A stretch of 61,823 bases of DNA, from contig NZ_VTUZ01000053.1 in NCBI RefSeq assembly GCF_008369935.1, forward strand, positions 1 through 61,823. The letters are read 5' to 3'. The notes below the pieces were generated by a model that worked only from the letters and a program-made list of their open reading frames with translations, did not search any database and was not told the origin of the DNA. The translations under genes were made by a program, and so were the position numbers. Source of the DNA: Paraburkholderia panacisoli. GTDB lineage: Bacteria > Pseudomonadota > Gammaproteobacteria > Burkholderiales > Burkholderiaceae. Shown one piece after another: positions 43,126 to 51,907 of this stretch; the stretch's first letter is position 1, and each line of letters opens with the position of its first letter.

Positions 43126-44300
43126 GACGACAAATCCTCCGGATGCAACGGCGCTACCACCTGCACGTGCTGGTCTGCGCTCACTGCGTGCACGCCCTGC
43201 ATCACGACGCGGTCGCCGTCGTGCAGGCCGCCGGTGACGGAGACCGTGCGCTCGTTGTAGCGCGCGATACTGACAGGGCGCAGCTCAAGGGTGTCGCTGC
43301 CGGCGCGCACCACCCACACAGCGGGGTCCTCGCCTTTGTGAAAGAGCGCCGTCACAGGCAGCGCGAACGGACGCGCCGTTGGCGCGTCGCCGGCGGCATC
43401 GAACGTGACATTGGCCGTCATGCCGAGGCGAACTTCGGGGCTCGGCGCGGCCAGCGTGAGCTTCACGCGCCAGGTGCGGCTTTGCGGATCGGCGGCGGGC
43501 GACACCTCGCGCACGCGCGCTTCGAAGGTCCTGCCAGGCAGCGCGGAAAGGCTCACACGCGCCTTGCTGCCGACGGTCAATGCGCCAAGCGTCCGTTCGG
43601 GCGCGTCGCAGACAACATCCACGTCTCCCGTCCAGTCGAGGTGATACACGGCTTGATCTGCCTGAACGTTCTGGCCGGTGTCGGCGTCCTCCGACGTGAC
43701 GACTCCGTCGTGGTCTGCCGAGAGCGTGGCGTAGCGCAGGTGATCCGTGGCGAGCGCCATCTGGGCGAGCGCCGAATCGCGTTGCGCGAGGGCGGAAGCG
43801 TAGGCGTCCTGGGTCTGCTCCATCTGCGCCGTTGCGATCAGGTTGGCCTGCGCCTGAGCGCGGTCGCGGTCGAGCTGCTGCCTGGCGTACACGAGGCGAT
43901 GTTCAGCGGCGTCGAGCTGCGCTCGCGCGTTCACCAGGTTATTGCGCAGATCGGTAGGGTCGAGCAGCGCAACGGTCTGTCCCGCCCTGACGGTATCGCC
44001 GATGCGCACCCGCCGTTCGGTGACCTTGCCTCCAACCCTGAACGAAAGAGGCGTGGAATACCGCGCCTGTACCTGAGCCGGCAACGAGGCGCTCGCCGTG
44101 CGCCCGTCGGGATGAACCGTGACAGCGACGACGGGCCTGGGCTCGGGAGCGACGGTTTCGCGCTGGTGGCAGGCCGCTAGCAGCATCGCGCCGCAAGCCG
44201 CAATCAGAAGACGTCCCCGGAGGGATGGCCGGGCGACGGACGACAGGAAGGGGCGCGCAAGCGTCTGCGCGTTAAGACCGGAAAGTTTCACGATGTTCAC
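43122..44300 (-). CDS. RND efflux periplasmic adaptor (membrane fusion protein)
   Basis: 392 residues. A long N-terminal region ends in a lipobox (GAMLLAACHQRE, Cys about residue 44). It then shows the lipoyl/barrel-sandwich pieces (YSTPLSFRVGGKVTERRVRI, GDTVRAGQTVALLDPTDLRN) around an alpha-helical hairpin (residues about 115-185), a beta-barrel and a membrane-proximal domain. First gene of the minus-strand pump operon, divergent from the second TetR gene, which is its likely regulator. Confidence 0.94.
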   Translation of the reverse strand: MNIVKLSGLNAQTLARPFLSSVARPSLRGRLLIAACGAMLLAACHQRETVAPEPRPVVAVTVHPDGRTASASLPAQVQARYSTPLSFRVGGKVTERRVRIGDTVRAGQTVALLDPTDLRNNLVNARAQLDAAEHRLVYARQQLDRDRAQAQANLIATAQMEQTQDAYASALAQRDSALAQMALATDHLRYATLSADHDGVVTSEDADTGQNVQADQAVYHLDWTGDVDVVCDAPERTLGALTVGSKARVSLSALPGRTFEARVREVSPAADPQSRTWRVKLTLAAPSPEVRLGMTANVTFDAAGDAPTARPFALPVTALFHKGEDPAVWVVRAGSDTLELRPVSIARYNERTVSVTGGLHDGDRVVMQGVHAVSADQHVQVVAPLHPEDLSS

Positions 44301-44652
44301 AAGGCAGGTGATGGTCCAGCAATAAAAATGGGCGAGGCATCGGAAGATACGGTGTGTCTGGCAGCATGCCTGGCCAGGTGCGCTACCGCTCGATCCGGCA
44401 TGCCTTTAACTTAGTATTCCTACTCGCTTCGTCTGATACAAACCGCTTGCAACGCTTCGTACTCCGTCATCGCAAGCGGCCACTCCCACGAAACAGCTGG
44501 AGAACGGGCGTAAAACAGTTCCTCGCCCCAGCCCGGCGCTGGTGGATCTGGACGGCAGGGGACGACTCATCTTCAGCGCTGCAACACCCGGTTCCTGGCA
44601 CCGTCGCAACTCAATTCGTCTATCCATGCGGTCGCCGATCCGTTCGCGAAGG

Positions 44653-44725
44653 TGACATTACACCCAATATTGATTATATTGTCAACCATGACGTATAGAT
44701 CCAAGATATGACAATACAGAAATCT
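44653..44725 (+). promoter_or_regulatory. AT-rich divergent control region between RND operon and second tetR
   Basis: Contains TGACATTA (44653-44660), TATTGTCAACCATGAC (from 44677; a GTC-N6-GAC dyad) and ATGACAAT (about 44708). The first two motifs recur in front of the first tetR gene. The TetR ribosome-binding site CTGGAGC follows. This is the probable operator. Confidence 0.55.
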
Positions 44726-44734
44726 GGAGCCGCG

Positions 44735-45463
44735 ATGCCTGATACCCCGAACTCCCGTGCAACCCGGCAGCGCACGCAAAAGCTGCCAGCTCCGGCGCGG
44801 GCGACCGAAGAGCACCAGCCGCGCGGCGCCCGCCGCAAGCGGGAGACTCGTACCCGCCTGCTCGACGCCGCGTTCAGGCTGATGGCCGAAAAAGGGATGG
44901 GTTCAGTCGCGATCACCGACATTACCGAGGCCGCAGACGTCGGTTTCGGCTCCTTCTACAATCACTTCGAGTCGAAGGAAGCGATCTTCGCCGCGCTCGT
45001 CGAGTGGGTGTTCGAGGAGTTCGCTGATACGCTTGACCGCCTCGCCAGCGGACTGTCCGACCCGGCCGAAGTGGTCGCGGTTTGTGTGCGCCATACGCTG
45101 ATGCGCGCCCGCCGCGAGCCGGTGTGGGGGCAGCTTCTGATCCGCGAGGGTTTTTCAGTGCACGCGCTGAACTGGGGTCTCGGTCAGCGACTGCTGCGCG
45201 ACAGTCAAAGTGGCATTTCCGCGAAACGCTTTGTCGTCCCGGACCACTTCCTGTGTCTCATTTCCGTCACGGGCATCATCTTCGCGGCGATCGCCGCTGA
45301 GTTGCACTTTTCCGCCTCCGTCACACGAGGGGTCCAACGGCAGAAGGCATCCGGACTCGGAGAACAGAACTTTGCGGAGCGCGCTGCGGCGGTCGTGCTA
45401 CAGGCACTGGGAGTCAAGCGCGCGGAGGCGGAGAGGATTGCGCAGCTGCCGTTACCGGGTTAG
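44735..45463 (+). CDS. TetR/AcrR-family transcriptional regulator (paralogue 2)
   Basis: 242 residues from the ATG at 44735, preceded by GGAG. It is closely similar to the regulator at 33501: GARRKRETRTRLLDAAFRLM, VAITDITEAADVGFGSFYNH, FESKEAIFAALVEWVFEEFA and the C-terminal AAVVLQALGVKRAEAERIA. The duplication includes part of the promoter. It is divergent from the RND pump and probably represses it. The two paralogues may cross-talk through similar operators. Confidence 0.9.
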   Translation: MPDTPNSRATRQRTQKLPAPARATEEHQPRGARRKRETRTRLLDAAFRLMAEKGMGSVAITDITEAADVGFGSFYNHFESKEAIFAALVEWVFEEFADTLDRLASGLSDPAEVVAVCVRHTLMRARREPVWGQLLIREGFSVHALNWGLGQRLLRDSQSGISAKRFVVPDHFLCLISVTGIIFAAIAAELHFSASVTRGVQRQKASGLGEQNFAERAAAVVLQALGVKRAEAERIAQLPLPG

Positions 45464-45739
45464 CCGGAAATCAAGGTCTGTGGAGCAAAACTGCGTTGTC
45501 AGCGCCGTTTTCCCTGATCCCAGCCGAACGAGTGTGAAGACTGCGGCTATACAATCCAATCGAATGCATTACATATCGCGCCAGGCACGCGAAGCACCCG
45601 CCCATCTGGTTCACTGAGTCGTGACTCCGCAGCCTGCGTGTTCGAGCATTGCATGCGCTCGAATAAGGCTTTTGTATGCGTTCTCCTAGCGCTGGTTCTG
45701 CCAGCGTTGGACCGGATCCTGTGTCGCGGCAAACATCAG

Positions 45740-46795
45740 TCAGCTTCCATAAAGCGCACTCGCGAGATAACGGCGACGCAGTTCGCGCAGACCCGCCGCC
45801 AGGATCGCGCTGGCCGGGAGCGCGAGTAGCACGCCAAAGAATCCGAAGAGCTGGCCGAACGCCAGCAAGGCGAAAATCACCGCGAGCGGATGCAGGCCGA
45901 TGCGCTCGCCAACGAGGCGTGGCGTGAGAATGAAGCTTTCGAGAATCTGGCCGATGCTGTACACCACGACCACCGCGCCGACGCCATACCAGCTACCGAA
46001 CTGCAGCAGAGCGGCTAGAAGCGCAAGCGTCAGCCCGGTCGCAAATCCGACGTAGGGAACGAACACCGCAAGCCCGGTAAAGAGACCGACGGGTAGCGCG
46101 ATTTCGAAGCCCGCGATGGTCAGTGCTATCGGATAGAACGCGGCGAGCACTCCCATCACGAGTAGCTGGCCACGCAAGTATTGCGACAGCATCTGGTCTA
46201 TCTCTGTCATGAACTCCCGCGTTTTGCCCAGCCAGCGTCGCGGGACAAAGCTTTCCAGGCGAGCGAACGCCTCGTGCCGGTCATAGAGCAGATAGAACAG
46301 CACGAGCGGCACCAGCACGACGTTGCCGACGACAGTGATCATCAGGTTGCCGCTCGCGCGCAGGGACTGCCACACAGCCAATGCGACTGTCTGTTCGCTC
46401 GCTTTGAGATTCACCGCCACCGTGTCGCGGACATTGCCCAGATCGAGCGAGTAGCTCAGGCCCAGGAAAGCCAGTTTGGGTTGCAACCACACGTTGAGCG
46501 TCGCTACCAGGGACGGAATCTGCCCGACGAGTTCAGGTCCCTCCTTCTGGACCACGGCAAACACGAGCAGAACGAGCAGCGCAGCCACCAATCCGAACAG
46601 CAACATCATCCCCAGCGCCGCGAGCCCGCGTGGCGTGCGATGACGAACCAGCCACTCCACCCCCGGCTGCAGAACATATGCGATCAGCCCACCAAGCAGG
46701 AATGGCGCGAGGACGGGGCGCAAGATCCATAGCAGGACGGCGACCGTCAGGAATACAGCGCCCCATGACAGGGCTTGTCGATTGTGCAAATTCAT
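45740..46795 (-). CDS. AI-2E/PerM-family membrane transporter
   Basis: 351 residues with about eight membrane helices: VLLWILRPVLAPFLLGGLIA at the N-terminus, GLAALGMMLLFGLVAALLVL, the family block LVVMGVLAAFYPIALTIAGF (read QLLVMGVLAAFYPIALT), VFVPYVGFATGLTLALLAAL, and the conserved PRLVGERIGLHPLAVIFALL. Family members export small molecules or act as Na+/H+ antiporters; the role here is open. It stands alone on the minus strand, with only a weak possible promoter about 500 bases upstream. Confidence 0.92.
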   Translation of the reverse strand: MNLHNRQALSWGAVFLTVAVLLWILRPVLAPFLLGGLIAYVLQPGVEWLVRHRTPRGLAALGMMLLFGLVAALLVLLVFAVVQKEGPELVGQIPSLVATLNVWLQPKLAFLGLSYSLDLGNVRDTVAVNLKASEQTVALAVWQSLRASGNLMITVVGNVVLVPLVLFYLLYDRHEAFARLESFVPRRWLGKTREFMTEIDQMLSQYLRGQLLVMGVLAAFYPIALTIAGFEIALPVGLFTGLAVFVPYVGFATGLTLALLAALLQFGSWYGVGAVVVVYSIGQILESFILTPRLVGERIGLHPLAVIFALLAFGQLFGFFGVLLALPASAILAAGLRELRRRYLASALYGS

Positions 46796-47300
46796 AAGCG
46801 CAAGGTGTGGTGAAAAATCGAGTGCTCTCGCACCGGGGTGTGGGAGATTCCGAACTATCCGGCGGAGATCGGTCCGGTTCGTTAGAGGGAACGCAAACCA
46901 TCAAACGCCAAGCACCGCATCGCCGTCCCCGGCTCTCCCGCAGCGGATGTCGGAACCCATTTATCGACCAGCTTCGCGCTCCTTTGAGATCATCGTCACC
47001 CAACGACGCCTGTGCCCTCACGGGGTAGCGGTTCTCTTACCTCCTGGCTTGAGACAGACAGTCGTCCAGCTGCCAGGTGAGTTGACCGATAGGGTCGACG
47101 AACCGACTCGATGCTCGTGCATCAGATCGCGAAAGCGTTGCGGCATCGGGCAGCGCCCCATAAGCGTACGCGCAAGACAGCCCGGACGTGTGTTCGGAGC
47201 AATAAGCCCAAGGGGTGGCGCAGGCACCGCTACAACACTGGGCCCCTGATCAACGGTCGCACCGGCGAATACGGTGGACCGTGACGGATCCGTGCCATAC

Positions 47301-47345
47301 TTGATACTATCATCATTTTAGCGAATATGGTCAATAATGATTTAT
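47301..47345 (-). promoter_or_regulatory. Possible promoter, minus strand
   Basis: On the minus strand TTGACC (47334-47329), 17 bases, then GATAGT (47311-47306). The plus strand reads GGTCAATAATG here, echoing the GTCAATA of the first tetR promoter. The nearest minus-strand gene is the AI-2E transporter, about 500 bases on. Confidence 0.35.
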
Positions 47346-47635
47346 GCACTGCATGATAGCCGACTGAAGGATTGCTCCGTCTGAAGCATATTCCGACGGT
47401 TCCACGCGCCAACGGGCGTGTGAGCAATCAGGAGGCCGCCGCGGCGCGGGCTCGCGTCAGGATGCCTATTCCCCGTTGCCAGATTACCTTTTCACAACCG
47501 CTGCAATGCGCGGATGTTCAGAAAAATGGCCACGCTTTCGGCTTCGCAGCTTCCGCAGCTGCTGTATGAAGCGTGCATGTTTACGGTCGGGACACCCCTC
47601 GTTTGACCGGATTTCACGCGCTTTTCGCGCGTTAG

Positions 47636-47668
47636 TTGACATTATCATCAGTTATGTGTTTAATGTCA
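47636..47668 (+). promoter_or_regulatory. Strong sigma70-like promoter overlapped by a long dyad
   Basis: TTGACA (47636-47641), 17 bases, TTTAAT (47659-47664). The dyad TGACATTA / TAATGTCA (47637-47644 and 47661-47668) covers both elements, so a bound repressor would block it. TGACATTA also occurs at both tetR promoters. The first plus-strand gene downstream is the 59-residue protein at 47881. Confidence 0.6.
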
Positions 47669-47880
47669 GCGATGCCTGACACTTGAGCTCCGGCGGACAG
47701 AACACCGTTCGTAGCGGATTTTTTTCTGTTGCTCACGTTAGTGCCTCTTTCTGCGGGCGGTCCATGTGAGGAGCCTTCGCGCTCACCGGTGTCTGTGGGA
47801 GACGTCCGTCGATCGTATCGTGTTTTTGCTCACCCCTTTGACAAGTGGGACGCAGGTTAAAATTTTACGCAGGATTTCCT

Positions 47881-48060
47881 ATGGCGCAGCAATCCAGACC
47901 CCAAGCCGGGCAACCGAAACCTCATGCCGTTCACGAAATCGTACAGCACGCATTGCGCAGTGCTGCGACAGCCTCGACAGCCAATGGCGCTATCGACGCA
48001 CTCGGCGAGGCGCTGCTCGAGCTGGAGCGCCTGGTCGGAAGCAGCCAGCGGACGCACTGA
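47881..48060 (+). CDS. Unknown 59-residue helical protein
   Basis: MAQQSRPQAGQPKPHAV, then EIVQHALRSAATASTANGAI and DALGEALLELERLVG. It is a polar N-terminus followed by two amphipathic helices. AGGA lies seven bases before the ATG. It is not recognised. It lies about 215 bases downstream of the strong promoter-dyad at 47636 and upstream of a LysR gene. Confidence 0.5.
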   Translation: MAQQSRPQAGQPKPHAVHEIVQHALRSAATASTANGAIDALGEALLELERLVGSSQRTH

Positions 48061-48359
48061 GACATTACCCCTCTCGCAATGAATACACGTTCGCAAGGGG
48101 TATGGCCTCCAGCCTCGGCTGACAGCATGTGTGGGGTGTTTGCGTCTGCCCCCGGCGCGCGAGCCCCTTCTTTCGATGGGTCCGTCCGCACAGGCTACCC
48201 CCACGCAACTGGTCGGTCGCGGTAACCGCCAGTCAACCCGGACCAGGCTGCGGTGCTGCCTGCAGCGATGCACACCGCGGTCGCGCCGGGGCCGCCTATG
48301 GGACCAACGTTTTGTGACGTCTGGCGCCTGCGGTCATAACGTCGGATAGGACGTTCCAA
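48061..48359. other. Gap before the LysR gene
   Basis: About 300 bases with no recognised gene. AGGAC before 48360 is the LysR ribosome-binding site. Confidence 0.5.
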
Positions 48360-49262
48360 ATGGAATATATCGAAAGCTTGCGCCTTTTTCGCACTATCGT
48401 TGAAGTTAAAAACTTCAGGCGAGCCGGGGAGATTATGAGCCTATCGCCATCGGTCGTCTCCCGCGCGATAGCATCTTTGGAAGAGCGCCTTAGCTCCCGT
48501 CTTTTCCATCGCTCCACCCGTCAGTTTTCGCTGACTGAAGTTGCGGAGCGCTTTTACGACGGGTGCTGCCGCATCCTTGACGATCTCGACAATCTGGAAG
48601 CCGATGTGGCGAACCATGGGCGAGTGCCAGCCGGCGTACTTCGGCTGGTCGCGCACACGACTGCCACGCTGACATGGCTTGCACCACTGATTTCATCCTT
48701 CAAACGCGAGCATCCGAAGATCACGCTGGATGTCACGCTGACTGAGCGGCCAGTCGACCTGACGGCCGACGGTTACGATCTCGGTATCGTACTGCCTTTC
48801 ATGCTCGCGACGGATCTGGCTGTGACCCGGCTTCTCCAACGCTTACCTTTGGTTATCGTCACAACGGAGACTTACCTGAGAACGCGATCTCGGCCCCGGC
48901 ATCCACTTGACCTGGCGGACCATATGTTCGTCACTGTGCCTCCTTCAATGCACAAGCCATTTGTTACGTTTCGAATGGAGCAGGAGAATGTCGCCGTCCC
49001 GATCAACTACGAGATCACGTCAAACAACCCCGTTTTCAATCGTGACGTTTTACTCGAGGGATTAGGTATTGGCGTCCTGCCAGCAACCTTTGTTGAACAA
49101 GACATAAAGGCCGGAAGGCTTGTCCGCCTGCTGGAAGGGTTTGAAATCGCGGATACGGCGGCCGAGGTCCGCCTCGCATACAGCAGACGTGCCCTGCTAC
49201 CCGCAAAAGTGAGGGCGTTTATCGACCACACTGCGGCCTTTCTTGAAGGCGGCGAAAAATAA
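48360..49262 (+). CDS. LysR-family transcriptional regulator
   Basis: 300 residues. N-terminal winged HTH: LRLFRTIVEVKNFRRAGEIM, SLSPSVVSRAIASLEERLSS and RLFHRSTRQFSLTEVAERFY. The substrate-binding domain follows (LRLVAHTTATLTWLAPLISS, FKREHPKITLDVTLTERPVD, NPVFNRDVLLEGLGIGVLPA). It looks complete. Its stop lies eleven bases before the IS21 element, so the insertion removed its 3' context but not the gene. No target gene is obvious nearby. Confidence 0.93.
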   Translation: MEYIESLRLFRTIVEVKNFRRAGEIMSLSPSVVSRAIASLEERLSSRLFHRSTRQFSLTEVAERFYDGCCRILDDLDNLEADVANHGRVPAGVLRLVAHTTATLTWLAPLISSFKREHPKITLDVTLTERPVDLTADGYDLGIVLPFMLATDLAVTRLLQRLPLVIVTTETYLRTRSRPRHPLDLADHMFVTVPPSMHKPFVTFRMEQENVAVPINYEITSNNPVFNRDVLLEGLGIGVLPATFVEQDIKAGRLVRLLEGFEIADTAAEVRLAYSRRALLPAKVRAFIDHTAAFLEGGEK

Positions 49263-49266
49263 AGTG

Positions 49267-49273
49267 AGCTAGT
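49267..49273. repeat. Left copy of 7-bp target-site duplication
   Basis: AGCTAGT directly before the element; the identical sequence follows it at 51901-51907. This shows a simple transposition event. Confidence 0.9.
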
Positions 49274-49279
49274 TGAATA

Positions 49280-49390
49280 TTCCACGCCAAAGTGAACAGA
49301 GATTCCACGGCAAAAAGAACACGAATTCCACGGCAAAGTGAATGCCGATTCCACGGCAAAAAGAACAAGGTTTCCACGCCATCGCGAACA
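49280..49390 (+). repeat. Five left-end IS21 terminal repeats with 23-base period
   Basis: Copies of TTCCACGGCAAAaaGAACA start at 49280, 49303, 49326, 49349 and 49372, each exactly 23 bases after the last. Variants differ at a few positions (CGCC/CGGC, GTGAA/AAGAA, and CATCGCGAACA in the last). They are the transposase-binding sites expected at IS21 ends. Confidence 0.9.
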
Positions 49391-49456
49391 GGATTTCGAG
49401 GTGGCGGCGACGCGGGTCAACAGTGGCACGCTCGACAATTTTGTCGGGGGTGCCGA

Positions 49457-51004
49457 ATGGCAAATGTCAGGTTGACCATGCGCAAAATCAGGGAAGTGCT
49501 GCGGCTACATTTCGAGTGCAACCGCAACCAGAGGGAGATCGCCGATGCGGTCGGCGCCTCGACAACGACGGTGTGGCATTACCTGCGCCGCACGCGGCTG
49601 GCGGGCCTGGGCTGGCCGCTGCCGCCGGAACTGCTGACGGATGACGCGGCGCTCGAGGCTAGGCTGTATCCGCCGCCGGCACGGCGCGAGCCAACCCGCG
49701 GCATGCCGGACTGGCCGACGGTGCATCGCGAGATCGGCAGGAAAGGCGTCACGCTCGATCTGCTGTGGCAGGAATATAAGGCGCAGCATCCGGACGGCTG
49801 CGGCTACAGCTGGTTCTGTAAGGCTTACCAGGAGTGGGCGCAGCGGCTTCCGGTCACGATGCGGCAAACGCATGTGCCGGGCCAGAAGCTGTTCGTCGAC
49901 TACTCGGGCAAGAAGCTCGGCATCATCAATCCGGGCACCGGTGAAATCCGCGAGGCCGAGCTGTTCGTCGCCGCGCTCGGCGTGTCCGGCCTCACCTTCG
50001 CGGAACTCACGTGGACCCAGCAGTTGCCCGACTGGATCGGCTCGCACGTGCGCGCCTTCGCGTTCTATGATGGCCTGGTCGAGATCCTGGTGCCCGACAA
50101 TTTGAAATCGGGTGTGCACAAGCCCGGATTCTACGACCCCGACATCAATCCGACCTATCAGGAGATGGCCTCGCATTACTCCGTGGCTGTGATCCCGGCT
50201 CGCAGTAAAAAACCGAGGGACAAGCCGAAAGCAGAGCTATCGGTCCTCCTGGTGCAGAGATGGGTTCTTGCCCGCCTGCGCAATCAGCGCTTCTTCAACC
50301 TGGACGAGGCCAACCGCGCCATCGCCGCATTGCTGACCGACCTGAACAACCGGCCCTTCAAAAAGTTGCCTGGCTGCCGCCGTAGCGTCTTCGACGAGAT
50401 CGATCGCCCGGCACTCAGGCCATTGCCCGAGCGGCCGTATCAGTACGCGGAATGGAAGGTCGCACGCGTCGGCCCGGACTATCACGTTGAGCTCGATCAG
50501 CACTACTACTCGGTGCCGTACCGCTACGCACGCGAACAGGTCGACATGCGTCACACGGCCAACACCGTCGAAATCTTCCATCGTGGCCAACGCATTGCCG
50601 CCCACGGCAAAAGCGCTCGCCCTCGCTACCACACCACGATCGACGCGCACATGCCACCCGAGCATCTGGCTGTCGCGAAAGGCTGGGATCCGCAGCGGCT
50701 GCGCAACTGGGCCGCCGACATCGGTCCGCATACGGCGGCCGTCATCCAGCACCTGCTGGGTGCCCGCAAGCACCCGCAGCAATCCTATCGAACCTGCCTG
50801 GGCGTGCTGCGCATGGGCAAAGACTACGGGCGCGACCGGCTCGAAGCCGCCTGCCGCCGCGCCATCGATCTGAAAGCGCCGAACTACAAGTTCATTGCCT
50901 CGACGCTGAAGAACGGCCTGGACCGGGAGCCCGAAGCGGCTGCCGCCCAGGCTGACCTGCCACTCATGCACGCCAACGTGCGCGGGCCGTCTTACTACCA
51001 TTGA
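49457..51004 (+). CDS. istA: IS21-family transposase IstA
   Basis: 515 residues from the ATG at 49457 (GGGGG upstream). N-terminal HTH: KIREVLRLHFECNRNQREIA, DAVGASTTTVWHYL. DDE core: D in KLFVDYSGKKLG (about residue 148), D in EILVPDNLKSGV (about 213) and E in KPKAELSVLLVQRW (about 258). A C-terminal Mu-type beta domain follows (HVELDQHYYSVPYRYAREQV). It cuts and joins the element ends with IstB. The stop is 12 bases before istB. Confidence 0.95.
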   Translation: MANVRLTMRKIREVLRLHFECNRNQREIADAVGASTTTVWHYLRRTRLAGLGWPLPPELLTDDAALEARLYPPPARREPTRGMPDWPTVHREIGRKGVTLDLLWQEYKAQHPDGCGYSWFCKAYQEWAQRLPVTMRQTHVPGQKLFVDYSGKKLGIINPGTGEIREAELFVAALGVSGLTFAELTWTQQLPDWIGSHVRAFAFYDGLVEILVPDNLKSGVHKPGFYDPDINPTYQEMASHYSVAVIPARSKKPRDKPKAELSVLLVQRWVLARLRNQRFFNLDEANRAIAALLTDLNNRPFKKLPGCRRSVFDEIDRPALRPLPERPYQYAEWKVARVGPDYHVELDQHYYSVPYRYAREQVDMRHTANTVEIFHRGQRIAAHGKSARPRYHTTIDAHMPPEHLAVAKGWDPQRLRNWAADIGPHTAAVIQHLLGARKHPQQSYRTCLGVLRMGKDYGRDRLEAACRRAIDLKAPNYKFIASTLKNGLDREPEAAAAQADLPLMHANVRGPSYYH

Positions 51005-51016
51005 AAGGGAGTCGTT

Positions 51017-51775
51017 ATGCTGCAACATCCCACTGTCGACAAACTGCACGCGCTGCGCCTGCCTGGCATGGCCGCGGCGCTTGCCGAGCAACAGAGCCAG
51101 GACGGCATCGACCGGCTGGGCTTTGAAGAACGTCTGGGGCTGCTGGTCGAGCGCGAAGCCAGCGAGCGTGACTCGCGACAAACAACGGCCCGGCTGCGCC
51201 GGGCCAGACTGAAGATCCCCGACGCGTCGCCCGAGGACATCGACTATCGCACCGCCCGCGGGCTGGATCGGGCGCTCACCGCCCGTCTGCTGACCTGTGA
51301 GTGGATTCGGGAGCGGCAGAACCTGATCCTGGTCGCGCCAACCGGACTCGGCAAGAGTTGGCTGGGTTGTGCCTTCGCCATTCAGGCGTGCCGCCAGGGA
51401 TTCTCCGCCTGCTATCTGCGCGTGCCGAAGCTCAACGAGGAACTGGCGATCGCGCACGGCAGCGGCCGCTACGCTCGGTGGCTTGCGCAACTGGCCAAGA
51501 CGGATCTCGTCATTCTGGACGATCTGGCGATGGCGCCGCTGACGGATTCGGCGCGACGCGACCTACTGGAGGTTCTCGATGACCGGCACGGACACCGATC
51601 CACACTGGCGACCAGCCAGATTCCCGTGGACCACTGGCACGAGGCGATCGGCGAACCCACCGTCGCGGACGCAATCCTCGACCGGCTCGTACACAACGCT
51701 CATCGCATCACGCTCGCCGGCGAATCGCTGCGCAAGACGCGCAGTCGATTGACTGCGAAGCCGCAGTCCGAGTAA
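51017..51775 (+). CDS. istB: IS21-family ATPase helper IstB
   Basis: 252 residues. AAA+ protein: Walker A VAPTGLGKSWLGCAFA (about residues 109-124), Walker B DLVILDDLAMAPL, sensor region TLATSQIPVDHWHEAIGEPT and C-terminal AILDRLVHNAHRITLAGESL. A GGGAG precedes the ATG. It directs IstA to target DNA. Full length, no damage seen. Confidence 0.95.
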   Translation: MLQHPTVDKLHALRLPGMAAALAEQQSQDGIDRLGFEERLGLLVEREASERDSRQTTARLRRARLKIPDASPEDIDYRTARGLDRALTARLLTCEWIRERQNLILVAPTGLGKSWLGCAFAIQACRQGFSACYLRVPKLNEELAIAHGSGRYARWLAQLAKTDLVILDDLAMAPLTDSARRDLLEVLDDRHGHRSTLATSQIPVDHWHEAIGEPTVADAILDRLVHNAHRITLAGESLRKTRSRLTAKPQSE

Positions 51776-51807
51776 AAAGGCAAGGTCCCGCGTCGCTGCG
51801 CTCCGCT

Positions 51808-51894
51808 TGTTCGCGATGGCGTGGAATCCATGTTCGCTTTGTCGTGGAATCACGATTCACTTTGCCGTGGAATGGCTGTTCTCTTTGCGTGGAA
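51808..51894 (-). repeat. Four right-end IS21 terminal repeats with 23-base period
   Basis: Inverted copies of the left-end repeat start at 51808, 51831, 51854 and 51877, again 23 bases apart. The outermost copy is one base shorter. They mirror the left set. Confidence 0.9.
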
Positions 51895-51900
51895 TACGCA

Positions 51901-51907
51901 AGCTAGT
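51901..51907. repeat. Right copy of 7-bp target-site duplication
   Basis: AGCTAGT, identical to 49267-49273. It contains the TAG stop of the truncated LysR frame on the minus strand. Confidence 0.9.

Larger units (their letters stand above)
46796..47880. other. Long gap with promoter-like AT-rich islands
   Basis: About 1.1 kb without a recognisable gene; short frames lack start sites. Two AT-rich islands (47301-47345 and 47636-47668), described separately, interrupt otherwise GC-rich sequence. Confidence 0.45.
49274..51900 (+). mobile_element. Complete IS21-family insertion sequence
   Basis: The ends are TGAATATTCCACG (left) and, inverted, TGCGTATTCCACG (right), each starting TG as in IS21. 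The element carries istA and istB in order and is flanked by 7-bp direct repeats AGCTAGT. Multiple related terminal repeats are present at both ends, with the same 23-base spacing. Both genes look intact, so it may be active. It inserted between a LysR stop codon and a previously truncated LysR gene. Confidence 0.93.

Noticed and set aside
42058..43260. Long plus-strand open frame opposite the RND permease
   Set aside because: Arg/His/Asp-rich translation typical of antisense frames; the minus-strand permease is certain.
49280..51894. Regularly spaced 23-base repeats resembling a small CRISPR array
   Set aside because: The copies lie at both ends of an element with istA/istB, are inverted between ends, vary in sequence and have only 4-base spacers; they are IS21 terminal repeats.
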